Assembly (NCBI GenBank): GCA_048268105.1
Contig: JBLWWH010000001.1
Coordinates: 124,001 to 188,000, forward strand
Length of the DNA: 64,000 nt
Reading direction: 5' to 3'
Origin: Profundicola sp048268105
GTDB taxonomy: Bacteria; Bacteroidota; Bacteroidia; Flavobacteriales; Weeksellaceae
Shown: positions 44,719 to 53,422 of the stretch, one piece after another
Numbering within the stretch: position 1 is the stretch's first letter
How the letters are laid out: each line of letters starts with the position of its first letter
Translations under genes and position numbers: made by a program
The notes under the pieces: model-generated
Told to the model about the DNA's origin: nothing
Databases searched by the model: none
The model's input: the letters and a program-made list of their open reading frames with translations, nothing else

Positions 44719-46149
44719 ATGAAGAAGCTTTTACTATTGCTTTTAGTTCCTGTGTTAACTTTAGCACAAGAAAATCAAAAAGTTCCTAACTTTTTTACAC
44801 AACAAAATTCTTATCATTCAATTCCAGAAAATTTAGAAATGCCAACGACGCAATGGTCTGATTTAGCGGATGTAAGTTGGTATAATGATACGGATCTAAA
44901 TTTAGAAATAAGTACAGCCGAAGAATTCGCTGGTTTAGCTCAATTGGTTATTGGTGGAAACAGTTTTGCAGACAAAACTATTAGTTTAACATCTAACTTA
45001 GATTTAGGTGATCATTTATGGACACCAATTGGAACGGGTGTTGACTCACCATTTTCTGGAACTTTTGATGGAAATAATTATACTATTGCTAATTTAAAAA
45101 TTAACTTACCAAATCAATCCTTTGTAGGTATGTTTGGTCATGTAGTTAGTGGATCAATTAGAAATATCAATTTAGAAACGGCTGAAGTGTATGGTTTAGA
45201 TGCAGTAGGATCTATTGTAGCTAATGTATTCTCTAGTACAGCTTATAACTTACATGCCAACAATGTAACTGTAGTTGGAACAGATTTTAATATTGGAGGA
45301 TTGAGTGGTGCGATTTTAACAGGGAGTACGATGGAAAACTGTTCGGCAACCAATGTAAATGTTTCTGGTGAAAGCCAAATCGGTGGTTTACTTGGGTCTA
45401 TATGGGATAGATCTCATTTAAAAAATAGTTATAGTACAGGTGAAGCCAATGGAAATTACTTAATTGGTGGATTAGTAGGCTTTACAACCGTTGCTTTTAC
45501 TCCAGAAATCAATACTGTTTCTTATTGCTATAGTCGAGTGAATGTTACGGGGAATTTAGGAAGAACTGGTGGATTATATGGAGGAGCTCAAGGTGCTCTT
45601 TTAATTGAGAATTCTTATTCTACTGGAACTGCGACATCAGCGGAATTTGAAGGTGGATTTGTTGGTTCGGCGGCAAATATTCAAATTATTAATAGTTACT
45701 TTGATTTTCAAACTTCTGAACATATCGAAGGTATTGGTGGATGGGAAGGCCCAGTTTTAGAGGTTGGATTAGAAGCGAGAACTAGTGAATCTATGAAAAC
45801 CGAAGCTTTTGTAGCAGAATTAAATCAAAATGCAGAAGAAGGTGCAATTTGGTTTATGGGTGATGAAACAAATGACTTCTACCCTATGCTAACGGAAACT
45901 TTATCTGTGGATAATGTTGTAGTTAACAAAGCTTTGGTTCAATTATATCCAAATCCAGTAGTGAACGAACTACAATTGAAATCAAATCAGGATATTCAAT
46001 CTATTGAACTTTACAATGCTAATGGACAAATGTTGAAAACATTGAAATCAGTTAACAAAATTTCTGTTTCTGATTTACCAAAAGGTGTTTACTTCTTGAA
46101 AATTAGAACTAACGCAACAACACAATTCAAAAAGTTCATTAAGAAGTAA
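44719..46149 (+). CDS. T9SS-secreted GLUG-repeat protein
   Basis: 476 residues. A Sec signal peptide (1-16, cut before QEN) leads a beta-helical region built from GLUG-type repeats (IGGLSGAI, IGGLLGSI, IGGLVGFT, TGGLYGGA, EGGFVGSA) at about 115-330. A type IX secretion type A sorting domain follows (about 402-476, opening with QLYPNPVVNELQLKS and ending with KKFIKK). The protein therefore crosses the outer membrane by T9SS and is anchored or released. The repeats suggest a surface adhesin-like role. No catalytic motif is seen. Confidence 0.88.
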   Translation: MKKLLLLLLVPVLTLAQENQKVPNFFTQQNSYHSIPENLEMPTTQWSDLADVSWYNDTDLNLEISTAEEFAGLAQLVIGGNSFADKTISLTSNLDLGDHLWTPIGTGVDSPFSGTFDGNNYTIANLKINLPNQSFVGMFGHVVSGSIRNINLETAEVYGLDAVGSIVANVFSSTAYNLHANNVTVVGTDFNIGGLSGAILTGSTMENCSATNVNVSGESQIGGLLGSIWDRSHLKNSYSTGEANGNYLIGGLVGFTTVAFTPEINTVSYCYSRVNVTGNLGRTGGLYGGAQGALLIENSYSTGTATSAEFEGGFVGSAANIQIINSYFDFQTSEHIEGIGGWEGPVLEVGLEARTSESMKTEAFVAELNQNAEEGAIWFMGDETNDFYPMLTETLSVDNVVVNKALVQLYPNPVVNELQLKSNQDIQSIELYNANGQMLKTLKSVNKISVSDLPKGVYFLKIRTNATTQFKKFIKK

Positions 46150-46182
46150 TCTTCTTTATATTTAATTAGAATTTATTAAAAT

Positions 46183-46214
46183 GACCCATTTCTTCATTGA
46201 GATGGGTCTTTTTT
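46183..46214 (+). terminator. Terminator after the T9SS cargo gene
   Basis: Arms GACCCAT (46183-46189) and ATGGGTC (46202-46208) followed by six T residues. Confidence 0.8.
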
Positions 46215-46230
46215 GGATATCGTTCAAAAG

Positions 46231-46535
46231 TGGTTTAATGATAGTTTAAAGTTGTTTAACCAAATATGTTCAACTCATAGTGTTATTCTACTTGATGCGG
46301 AATTTGTCGCCTTGAAGGTAGTTTAAAAAGTCGTTATTCATACTATTTTAAATCCTATAAATTCATAATTTTGAAATACTTTTGTTGATGGTTCAAGTGA
46401 AAATAAGTGTAATTGTTAATAATTTTACTTGTTTTTAACAAAATAAATTTGGTTTTAGATTTTAGAAGTATTAATAACAATTTAAAATTTTATTTTTTGG
46501 AGCATTGGTATTGCTCATGGGGACTTTTGCTTTTG
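46231..46535 (+). repeat. Cassette repeat, copy A (upstream block plus signal-peptide codons)
   Basis: First of three related direct repeats (others at 47564-47896 and 52541-52857). The most conserved part runs from the TTGTTAA...TTAACAA inverted repeat through the -7 box TAAATTTG (46444-46451) and the AT-rich leader to the signal-peptide codons. Here 17 nt that hold the ATG and the next codons in the other copies are missing. The hairpin arm at 46285 is also damaged (ATTCTA for ATTCCGCA). No other gene lies in the 355 bp before 46505. Confidence 0.85.
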
Positions 46536-46729
46536 GCAATTATGAATTTATTGAATCTAAATTAATTGACTTAGAAGAAGATTTTACTTTAAAGGGATGT
46601 CCACTTGTTAGAATAGACTATTCTTGTTGTTATGAATATGTAGAAATGTGTGGCGAACATCCATCTGGAGAATTACTAATGTTTATGGAAGAAATATATT
46701 GTGGTGACGATGCCAGTAATAATAACTAA
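46505..46729 (+). pseudogene. Small secreted cysteine-containing protein, start codon deleted
   Basis: This frame continues the signal-peptide core shared with the genes at 47843 and 52801 (LVLLMGTFAF), but the ATG and the basic n-region were lost in a 17-nt deletion. Possible starts are TTG 46505 or ATG 46517. Both would give a signal peptide without a positive N-terminus, so export is doubtful. The mature part of about 60 residues is acidic with five cysteines (KGC, a CC pair, EMC, YC) and is unlike the other two small proteins. The GLPGLI gene that follows is intact. Confidence 0.65.
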
Positions 46730-46766
46730 ATAATAATCTACTATCATTCTTTACTAATCTTATAAT

Positions 46767-47552
46767 ATGCAATGTAAAAGGACAGCAATAACATACTTAT
46801 TATTAATAGTTTCATCAATAATGTTTTCACAAACATTTACCTATGAATATACATATAAATTGGATTCTACAGATTTGAATCGTATAAGTCAAGATGTGTT
46901 AAATTTAGAAGTAAATAACTCATATTCTTTATTTTATAGCATAAATAGATTAAAAAGAAATAATTATGCAAAAGCTTTAGAAACCGAAATAGAAAATAAC
47001 ACACTTAACTTAAAGAGTGCTCCAAAATCTGGAGTTCATTGGAGTATTAAAAATGACGCTTCTCAGGGATCAGTAATGGTATATGAGGATTATTCCATCT
47101 ATAAGTATAAATATTCTGAACAAATTAATTTAGATTGGAAACTTCAAGATTCTACTAAATTATATGATCATTTAAAACTTAATAAAGCTACTACCAGTTT
47201 CAGAGGTAGAGATTATATTGCGTGGTATACATTAGAAATTCCTTTGTCCTATGGCCCTTATAAGTTTTATGGCTTGCCTGGTTTGATAGTTGAAATTTAT
47301 GATGAGAATAAACACCATCATTTCAAAATGGTTGAAACATCCAAAATAAGATTAGATGAAAATTATTTTTCAGAATTCAAATTAATTTCTAAAGATGATT
47401 TCAAAGAATTTTTCGATAAATATGAGTTAAATCCTATGTCATTAATTCCAGAAACAGAGGGTTTTAAAATCCCAGAAAATCAAAAGAAAATTCATAAGGA
47501 AAGAATGGAAGCTAGAAAAGCTAGAAGAAATAATTTTATAGAGTTAAGGTAA
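46767..47552 (+). CDS. GLPGLI family protein (cassette A)
   Basis: 261 residues, exported (signal peptide about 1-22, ending MFSQ). The central FRGRDYIAWYTLEIPLSYGPYKFYGLPGL region carries the family motif, and a helical, basic tail follows (ERMEARKARR). The GLPGLI family is restricted to Bacteroidota, and its members are periplasmic or outer-membrane-linked with no known biochemical activity. It lies 37 bp after the broken small secreted protein gene and ends the unit before cassette B. Confidence 0.85.
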   Translation: MQCKRTAITYLLLIVSSIMFSQTFTYEYTYKLDSTDLNRISQDVLNLEVNNSYSLFYSINRLKRNNYAKALETEIENNTLNLKSAPKSGVHWSIKNDASQGSVMVYEDYSIYKYKYSEQINLDWKLQDSTKLYDHLKLNKATTSFRGRDYIAWYTLEIPLSYGPYKFYGLPGLIVEIYDENKHHHFKMVETSKIRLDENYFSEFKLISKDDFKEFFDKYELNPMSLIPETEGFKIPENQKKIHKERMEARKARRNNFIELR

Positions 47553-47618
47553 TTTGTATTTAATGGTTTAATAATAGTTTAAAGTTGTTTAATCACAAAA
47601 GTTCAATTCGAAGTAATC

Positions 47619-47639
47619 ATTCCGCACTCGATGCGGAAT
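47619..47639. repeat. REP-like hairpin (copy B)
   Basis: ATTCCGCA-CTCGA-TGCGGAAT, a perfect 8-bp inverted repeat. A near-identical one is at 52577-52597 and a damaged one at 46285-46303. Confidence 0.75.
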
Positions 47640-47788
47640 TTAATTTAGGAAGTGGTTTAAAAGTAGTTTAAAATGACTTTTTTAATACTTTAAAACATAT
47701 TATAAATTTATAATTTTACATTGCTTTAGTTGATGATTCGAACAAAAATAGTCGTGATTGTTAATAACTTTACTTGTTTTTAACAAAA

Positions 47789-47796
47789 TAAATTTG
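47789..47796 (+). promoter_or_regulatory. -7 promoter element of cassette B
   Basis: TAAATTTG, placed identically in copies A (46444-46451) and C (52747-52754). The inverted repeat TTGTTAA-N15-TTAACAA ends 2 bp upstream and could be an operator. Confidence 0.6.
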
Positions 47797-47842
47797 GTTT
47801 TAGATTTTAGTTGTATTAATAACAATTTAAAATTTTATTTTT

Positions 47843-48112
47843 ATGAAAAATCTTTTATTTGGAGCTGTAATACTCATGGAGACTTTTGCTTTTGCTTCAA
47901 CTATTGAAACTCATGGTGACGATATGTATACGCAAAATTATGAATTTCAATTTATGGAGGACATAGTTGTGGGCGGTTGGTGCGAAATATTTATTTACAA
48001 CTCGAACGGTGAAGTTGTCGATTATTCATATACTTGGGAAACTTCGGAATATGCTTGTAAAAAACGAGCAAAGGATATGCTCGATGATTTTGTTATTGCA
48101 CCTGTAGATTAA
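47843..48112 (+). CDS. Small secreted protein of cassette B
   Basis: 89 residues. The signal peptide (about 1-19, MKNLLFGAVILMETFAFA) is nearly the same as that of the 52801 gene, but the mature part is different: acidic at first (HGDDMYTQNYEFQFMED), then VGGWCEIFIYNSNGE and a helical end with a second cysteine (YACKKRAKDM). Two cysteines could form one disulfide. I do not recognise the mature sequence. It comes 65 bp before a GLPGLI-like gene. Confidence 0.75.
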   Translation: MKNLLFGAVILMETFAFASTIETHGDDMYTQNYEFQFMEDIVVGGWCEIFIYNSNGEVVDYSYTWETSEYACKKRAKDMLDDFVIAPVD

Positions 48113-48176
48113 TTGAACTTTAAAAGAATTTATCTATAATATTAATTTAGATAAATTCTTTATTATTACTATTATT

Positions 48177-48911
48177 ATGTATAAACTATTATATACTTTA
48201 TCCTTTGCATGTTTTTTGTTGACCATAGGGTTTTCACAAGAAACTACAGTCGCAAACTATAAATTCTATGACAAATTACCCATTTTTAATGAACCCAAAA
48301 TTTATGATGCACAACTCATTATAATAAATGATGATGAGTCATATTATACCACAATCTTGAATACGACTGACAATTTGAAAGCGAATTCAAATAATCAGAT
48401 TATTTTTGAAAATCAAGATTTTATGTATCAACTTTTAAAACAGAATAAAAAATTCTATACACATGATTTATTGCAAAGGAAAAAATACTTTTTTGAGGAA
48501 AACATACCAGAAATAGTATATAAGTATATGGATGATACAAAACTATTAAATAATATTATCCTTCATAAAGCCTTTACTACATTTAGAGGTCGAGAATACA
48601 TTTTGTGGTTTGAAAAAGGAGATATCAATATAAGCCCTTGGAAGTTTTCTGGAATTAACGGTATTGTGCATGAGGCTTATTCCACGGATGGTAAAGCCAA
48701 ATGGGAATTAGTAGACATAGCACAAACTAAAGAAAAATTTATAAATCCTTTCCCAAAAGATGCATTGTTTTTGCCTTATGAACTTTATCCTGAAAAAGCT
48801 TATGCAATACCAGAAGCATTGAAAAGAAAATTAGCTAAGAATCCTAATAATAGGTTAACTGAACAAGAAAGAAATCAATTGGAAATTGAATTTGATTTTG
48901 AGGAAAAATAA
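48177..48911 (+). CDS. Divergent GLPGLI-family protein
   Basis: 244 residues with a signal peptide (about 1-20, ending FSQ). The order of the family is kept: FTTFRGREYILWFEK ... SPWKFSGINGIVHEAYS. The name-giving motif has drifted from GLPGLI to GINGIV. The C-terminal tail is acidic and charged. Second gene of cassette B; a further GLPGLI gene follows after 34 bp. Confidence 0.75.
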   Translation: MYKLLYTLSFACFLLTIGFSQETTVANYKFYDKLPIFNEPKIYDAQLIIINDDESYYTTILNTTDNLKANSNNQIIFENQDFMYQLLKQNKKFYTHDLLQRKKYFFEENIPEIVYKYMDDTKLLNNIILHKAFTTFRGREYILWFEKGDINISPWKFSGINGIVHEAYSTDGKAKWELVDIAQTKEKFINPFPKDALFLPYELYPEKAYAIPEALKRKLAKNPNNRLTEQERNQLEIEFDFEEK

Positions 48912-48945
48912 TTATTGAAGTAACTTTAAACGAAAATAAATTTAA

Positions 48946-49812
48946 ATGATAAAATTCATTCTTACAAAATATATTTTTGTTCTAAATATTTTGAATATAT
49001 CATCAGTTTTATCTGCCCAGACTTATGAGGTAGTTTATGATCTAAAGTATCAACCGAATATTGATGTAGATAGTTTAGTGGTGGAGGAAATGAGTTTATT
49101 ATTCAATGTTGCTCAGTAAAAATCTATATTTGAGAATTTAGGTAAACAGAAAATTAAAGAATTTTATAATAACCTTCGACAAAGTGCACAATTAGACAAT
49201 AGTATTAATTATAACAATTCTTTGATGCCGACTTATAATTTTGCCTTTAGTGTTTCAAAAGATTTCGAAGAACAAAAATATACCTTTTACGAGACTGTAT
49301 TGGGTGAAACCTACACTTATGATTTTAAAGAACCCATTCATTGGGAGGTTTTAAAATCAACTAAAGAGGTGATGGGTTACCAATGTCAAGAAGCACAACT
49401 TAATTTTGGAGGAAGAACATGGCTTGCCTATTTCACTTATGAAATTCCATTTTCTGATGGACCTTATAAGTTTTATGGATTACCAGGATTAATACTTGAA
49501 GTCCAGTCCACAGATGGTGATTATTCTTTTAAAGCAACCTCAATTTATACGTTAAATAAAGATATTATTCAACCTGATGCTATTGGGTTCAAAAAAGATA
49601 AATTAGATCAATATAAAGAGCGATTAGCAGAGAGCCCATCTATTGCGCTAAAAAATAAATTAGAAAGCAGTAACATTTCGGTAAGCGTAAAATTTGATGG
49701 TAAGGATGTTAGTGGAAAATCTTTTGAAGACACGTATGATAAAGAAGTAAAGGAATGGATGAAAAATCATAACAATCCTATCGAAAAAGATATGATTTGG
49801 TTGGATAAGTGA
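48946..49812 (+). pseudogene. GLPGLI family gene interrupted by an in-frame TAA
   Basis: From ATG 48946 the frame gives a signal peptide (about 1-25, ending LSAQ) and 57 codons, then TAA at 49117-49119, then continues in the same frame to 49812 with family-typical sequence (SIFENLGKQKIKEFY ... FGGRTWLAYFTYEIPFSDGPYKFYGLPGLIL). Without the stop it would be a normal 288-residue protein. A restart at ATG 49222 would lack the signal peptide. A nonsense mutation is the simplest reading; a sequence error cannot be excluded. It lies 7 bp before the outer-membrane protein gene. Confidence 0.82.
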
Positions 49813-49819
49813 TTTTTAA

Positions 49820-52414
49820 ATGAAAAACTATCTTTGCTTTTTATTCATAATTCTATTTTCCGCACTACAAGCTCAAAGCCTAGTTCAAGGAAAGCTTTTA
49901 AATTCTGAAAAACAACCCGTTTCTGGCGCAAGCGTGAGCATATCCCCAGAAGACTCGGATGATATTTTGGCCTATGCCATTTCTGATAAGGATGGAGATT
50001 TTAGCATAGAAGTTAATTCAGAAATTTCGAACCTAAAGATCAGCATTAGATCCATGGGTTATGCCATGGTTTCTGAGGTTATTGAAAATAAAAATCAAAC
50101 CTTAAACTACTATTTAGCAAAACAAGCTATAGAACTCAAAGATGTTGTCGTAAAAGCAAGTCCTATTCGGAAGCGTGGCGATACCATTAACTATTCGGTA
50201 AACACTTTTGCCAAGGAACACGATAGAAGTATTGCAGACGTAATCGCACGTATGCCTGGAATAGAAATTCAGAGCAATGGACAAATTCTCTATCAAGGCA
50301 AACCTATCAACAAATACTATATCGACAATCTAGACATGCTAGAAGGTAGGTATAATCTTGCTAACAAAAATCTAGCACACAAAGAAGTGGCGAGCGTTCA
50401 GGTATATGAAAACCATCAGCCGATCAAAATATTAGACAGTTTGGTTTATTCAGATCGAGCGGCTTTGAACATTCAACTTAAAAATAGTTTTACTTTTACA
50501 GGACAAGCAGAACTAGGTTTGGGCGCTTCTCCTCTACTTTGGGATGCAAATATTACTCCTATGCTATTTGCAAAAAATAAGCAGATGCTCACCACCTATC
50601 AAACCAATAATACCGGAAATAATGTAGCAGAACAGTTTACTAATTTTAGCTTATCTTCTTTGTTAAATCCAGTGCCAATCAATTTAGAAAAAAAAGATTG
50701 GGTTGGTATTCAAAGTTTGTCAACACCCAATTTTCCAGACAAACGTTGGTTAGATAATAATATCCATGCAACTTCTACCAATTTCCTATATAAATTGAAG
50801 AAGGATTATGAAGTAAAATTTAATATTTCTTATCTCAATGATTATCAAAAATTAAAAGGGGCAACAACCACACGATTTTATACTGCCAACGATACAATTC
50901 AACTCAACGAAACTCAATTTAACCAATTGTATTTTAATTCGTTAGATGCCAATTTTATTCTACATAAAAATACCAAAAAGAATTATTTAAAAAATACCTT
51001 AGAATTTCAAGGTTTTTGGGATGGAGAACGTGGTAATATCTTAAACAATAATGAAAATATCGGTCAGCAAGTAGAAAATCATTATTTTAAACTAGCAAAC
51101 ACCTTGACCAGTATTGTTCCTATAGGCAAACAACTAATGAACCTTAATTCGTATGTGGGAATAGACAAAACGCCTCAGAATCTGCGTATTAATCCAGGAC
51201 AGTTTATTGGTTTACTCAACCAAGATATGACGTATGATTTAACTACCCAAAATGTAGCACATCAACAATTTGTTACCACCAACTCACTTGGATTTAATAA
51301 AGGCATAAAACATTTTACTTTTTCACCCAGCATTGGTTTTCAGTTGATGAAACAAAGTTTGAATTCTTCTATTTTTGTGGACGAAACCGAACTTTATGAA
51401 CCAGAATTTAAAAACGATTTAGATTGGACGCAGACAAAAGCTTTTGCGCAACTCCTCACAGAATATAAAAAGAAAAAATGGCGTTTGAGTTTAATGACAC
51501 CTGTAATTTACTCCAACTATAACATATCAGATGATCGCAATGAATTAGGGCAAGACATTAATCAACTTAGCTTTCAACCAAGCTTTAATGTTTATTACGA
51601 ACCAAACGCTTTCTGGAAATTTAATCTAGGAACTAATTACAACGAAAGTTTAGGCGATATTCACCAATTGCATTATGCTTATTTAATGAATAATTATAGA
51701 AATATTCAGAAAATATCGGCACCTCTTCCAGAAAGCAAAATAACGAGTTATAGAGCAGGCATCGATTATAAAAACCCGATTAAATCCTTATTTTGGAATA
51801 TACAATACAGTCATTCAAATTTAAATAACAATCTATTGTATGCCACCCAAATTCAAGATAATGGAGCAACCGAAATAACTGCTATACAAGAAGATAACAA
51901 ACAATTGAGTCATCAAGTTTCTTCTCGCATTAGTAAATATTTTGGTAGATTGGGTGCCAACCTTAGCTTAAAAGGAAGTTTAGGTTGGAATTCCTCTGAA
52001 CAAGTTATCAATCAATTTCTAACTGATGTTAAATCTCAAAACATGGGATTCAACGCCAAAATAGAAAAGAATATTTCTGAAGCATTAAATGTAGAAGTAA
52101 ACTCAAATTGGATGTTTTTAAGAAATAATCTACAAAATCAATCCAATCCGTGGATTACTCGACAAGAACATCAATTTAAGTTAAATGCCTATCCAAACAA
52201 AAATCAATTCGTTGGATTAACCACAGAATGGTCTAGAAACGATGTATTAAAGTCAAATAAGAACTATATTTTTGCTGACTTACTATACCGCTACACTTGG
52301 AAAAAAGCAAAGTTGGATTTTGAACTTGAGTGGAACAACATCTTCAACACCAAAGATTATAGTATTTTGAGTATAGACACTTATTCGTATGTAGAAACCA
52401 ATTTTAGATTATGA
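49820..52414 (+). CDS. CarboxypepD_reg-like / TonB-type outer-membrane protein
   Basis: 864 residues. A signal peptide (1-19, ending LQAQ) precedes a CarboxypepD_reg-like beta-sandwich (about 20-105, VQGKLLNSEKQPVSGASVSI), a plug-like domain (about 115-215, ADVIARMPGIEI ... YYIDNLDMLEG) and a large outer-membrane beta-barrel to the end. No TonB box is obvious. It follows GLPGLI genes by a few bases. The family commonly sits next to GLPGLI proteins in Bacteroidota, so a joint role in surface binding or transport is likely, but the ligand is unknown. Confidence 0.85.
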   Translation: MKNYLCFLFIILFSALQAQSLVQGKLLNSEKQPVSGASVSISPEDSDDILAYAISDKDGDFSIEVNSEISNLKISIRSMGYAMVSEVIENKNQTLNYYLAKQAIELKDVVVKASPIRKRGDTINYSVNTFAKEHDRSIADVIARMPGIEIQSNGQILYQGKPINKYYIDNLDMLEGRYNLANKNLAHKEVASVQVYENHQPIKILDSLVYSDRAALNIQLKNSFTFTGQAELGLGASPLLWDANITPMLFAKNKQMLTTYQTNNTGNNVAEQFTNFSLSSLLNPVPINLEKKDWVGIQSLSTPNFPDKRWLDNNIHATSTNFLYKLKKDYEVKFNISYLNDYQKLKGATTTRFYTANDTIQLNETQFNQLYFNSLDANFILHKNTKKNYLKNTLEFQGFWDGERGNILNNNENIGQQVENHYFKLANTLTSIVPIGKQLMNLNSYVGIDKTPQNLRINPGQFIGLLNQDMTYDLTTQNVAHQQFVTTNSLGFNKGIKHFTFSPSIGFQLMKQSLNSSIFVDETELYEPEFKNDLDWTQTKAFAQLLTEYKKKKWRLSLMTPVIYSNYNISDDRNELGQDINQLSFQPSFNVYYEPNAFWKFNLGTNYNESLGDIHQLHYAYLMNNYRNIQKISAPLPESKITSYRAGIDYKNPIKSLFWNIQYSHSNLNNNLLYATQIQDNGATEITAIQEDNKQLSHQVSSRISKYFGRLGANLSLKGSLGWNSSEQVINQFLTDVKSQNMGFNAKIEKNISEALNVEVNSNWMFLRNNLQNQSNPWITRQEHQFKLNAYPNKNQFVGLTTEWSRNDVLKSNKNYIFADLLYRYTWKKAKLDFELEWNNIFNTKDYSILSIDTYSYVETNFRL

Positions 52415-52576
52415 CCCTCGCAGGTTTTGTTGAAGGTGAGATTTTCGCTATAAAGTAGGTTAATGTAGTTTAAAGTTGTTTAAATGTGGCTTAAAAGTAG
52501 TTTAAAAGTTGATTAAATGGGTTGTTTAAAATTTGTTTCATAATAGTTTAACCAAAAAAGTTCATCTCGAAACGTC

Positions 52577-52597
52577 ATTCCGCACTTGATGCGGAAT
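52577..52597. repeat. REP-like hairpin (copy C)
   Basis: ATTCCGCA-CTTGA-TGCGGAAT, the same element as at 47619-47639 with one loop change. Confidence 0.75.
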
Positions 52598-52746
52598 CTA
52601 ATTTATGAAGTGGATTAAAAGTAGTTTAAAAGGGCTTTATAAATACAATAAAACATATTATAAATTCATAATTTTGAATTACTTTAGTTGATGATTCAAG
52701 TGAAAATGAGCGAATTTGTTAATAACTTTACTTGTTTTTAACAAAA

Positions 52747-52754
52747 TAAATTTG
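52747..52754 (+). promoter_or_regulatory. -7 promoter element of cassette C
   Basis: TAAATTTG within the conserved block, giving a leader of about 40 nt that is almost only A and T, a form often seen before well-expressed Bacteroidota genes. Confidence 0.6.
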
Positions 52755-52800
52755 GTTTTAGATTTTAGATGTATTAATAACAATTTAAAATTTTATTTTT

Positions 52801-53364
52801 ATGAAAAATTTATTATTTGGAGCACTTGTATTGCTCATGGGGACTTTTGCTTTTGCAATTAATGCTTCTGAAGATTATAGCTTTCCAGAAGATCCTATTG
52901 AAATTTATAATCTGAATGAGAAAATAATTTTACCTTTAAATTATTCTATTCAAGATGTTTTAGTTGAGGAACATAATAAAATTATGGCATTTGTTGAATT
53001 GGAAGATAATTCTATATTAATTTTGGAAAAAATTGATAATAAATATTTTTCGATTACAAGTTATAGGGAATTAAGCGATAATTCTTTAATTTTTTCAGAT
53101 ATTGAAACTGGGGTGGAGTTTTTAAAAGTTAGTTTTGATAATGATAACTCAAAATTATTAAGTATTACTAATTTGTCAAGTGTGGCTGTTGGTTGTACCT
53201 CATCATGTATTCGCGATGCATCGAATTCTTGTATGGCAGATACTTCTTGTAGCTTAACGTGTGCATTAAGTGGTCCTTATTGTCCTGCAGCAATAGCGGC
53301 ATCTTGTGCTGTCACATGTCAGCTCACGCCAGCGTGGCCAGATGAGGATACTCCTAGAAATTAA
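52801..53364 (+). CDS. Secreted protein with cysteine-rich C-terminus (cassette C)
   Basis: 187 residues. The shared signal peptide (about 1-19) is followed by an acidic beta-type middle part (about 20-140) without cysteine. The last 50 residues hold eight cysteines spaced C-x3-C-x7-C-x5-C-x3-C-x6-C-x7-C-x3-C (GCTSSC ... VTCQL) with many Ala, Ser and Thr, then an acidic tail. Such a block suggests four disulfides or a metal site. The family is not recognised. Its neighbour 58 bp downstream is a GLPGLI protein. Confidence 0.78.
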   Translation: MKNLLFGALVLLMGTFAFAINASEDYSFPEDPIEIYNLNEKIILPLNYSIQDVLVEEHNKIMAFVELEDNSILILEKIDNKYFSITSYRELSDNSLIFSDIETGVEFLKVSFDNDNSKLLSITNLSSVAVGCTSSCIRDASNSCMADTSCSLTCALSGPYCPAAIAASCAVTCQLTPAWPDEDTPRN

Positions 53365-53422
53365 TTTCAAGTATTAACGGTAGTTTGCTATCGCCAATTT
53401 TATTTTAAAAAATTAGCTTAGA

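Larger units (their letters stand above)
47564..47896 (+). repeat. Cassette repeat, copy B (upstream block plus signal-peptide codons)
   Basis: Same order as copies A and C: a TAGTTTAAAGTTGTTTAA stretch, a hairpin of the ATTCCGCA type, a conserved promoter with TAAATTTG at 47789-47796, an AT-rich leader, and MKNLLFGA-type signal codons. By eye most of the last 150 bp is identical to copy C, while the part after the signal peptide is unrelated. Confidence 0.87.
52541..52857 (+). repeat. Cassette repeat, copy C (upstream block plus signal-peptide codons)
   Basis: Third copy of the block. Before it, from about 52461, short imperfect repeats of AGTTTAAAAGT-type sequence fill the 386-bp gap after the outer-membrane protein gene. 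The promoter -7 box is at 52747-52754, with the TTGTTAA (52716-52722) and TTAACAA (52738-52744) arms upstream. It runs into the coding start at 52801. Confidence 0.87.

Noticed and set aside
52461..52545. Regular AGTTTAAAAGT-type short repeats as a possible CRISPR array
   Set aside because: Unit length and spacing vary, units are AT-only and only about 10 bp long, there are no unique spacers of constant size and no cas genes are near.
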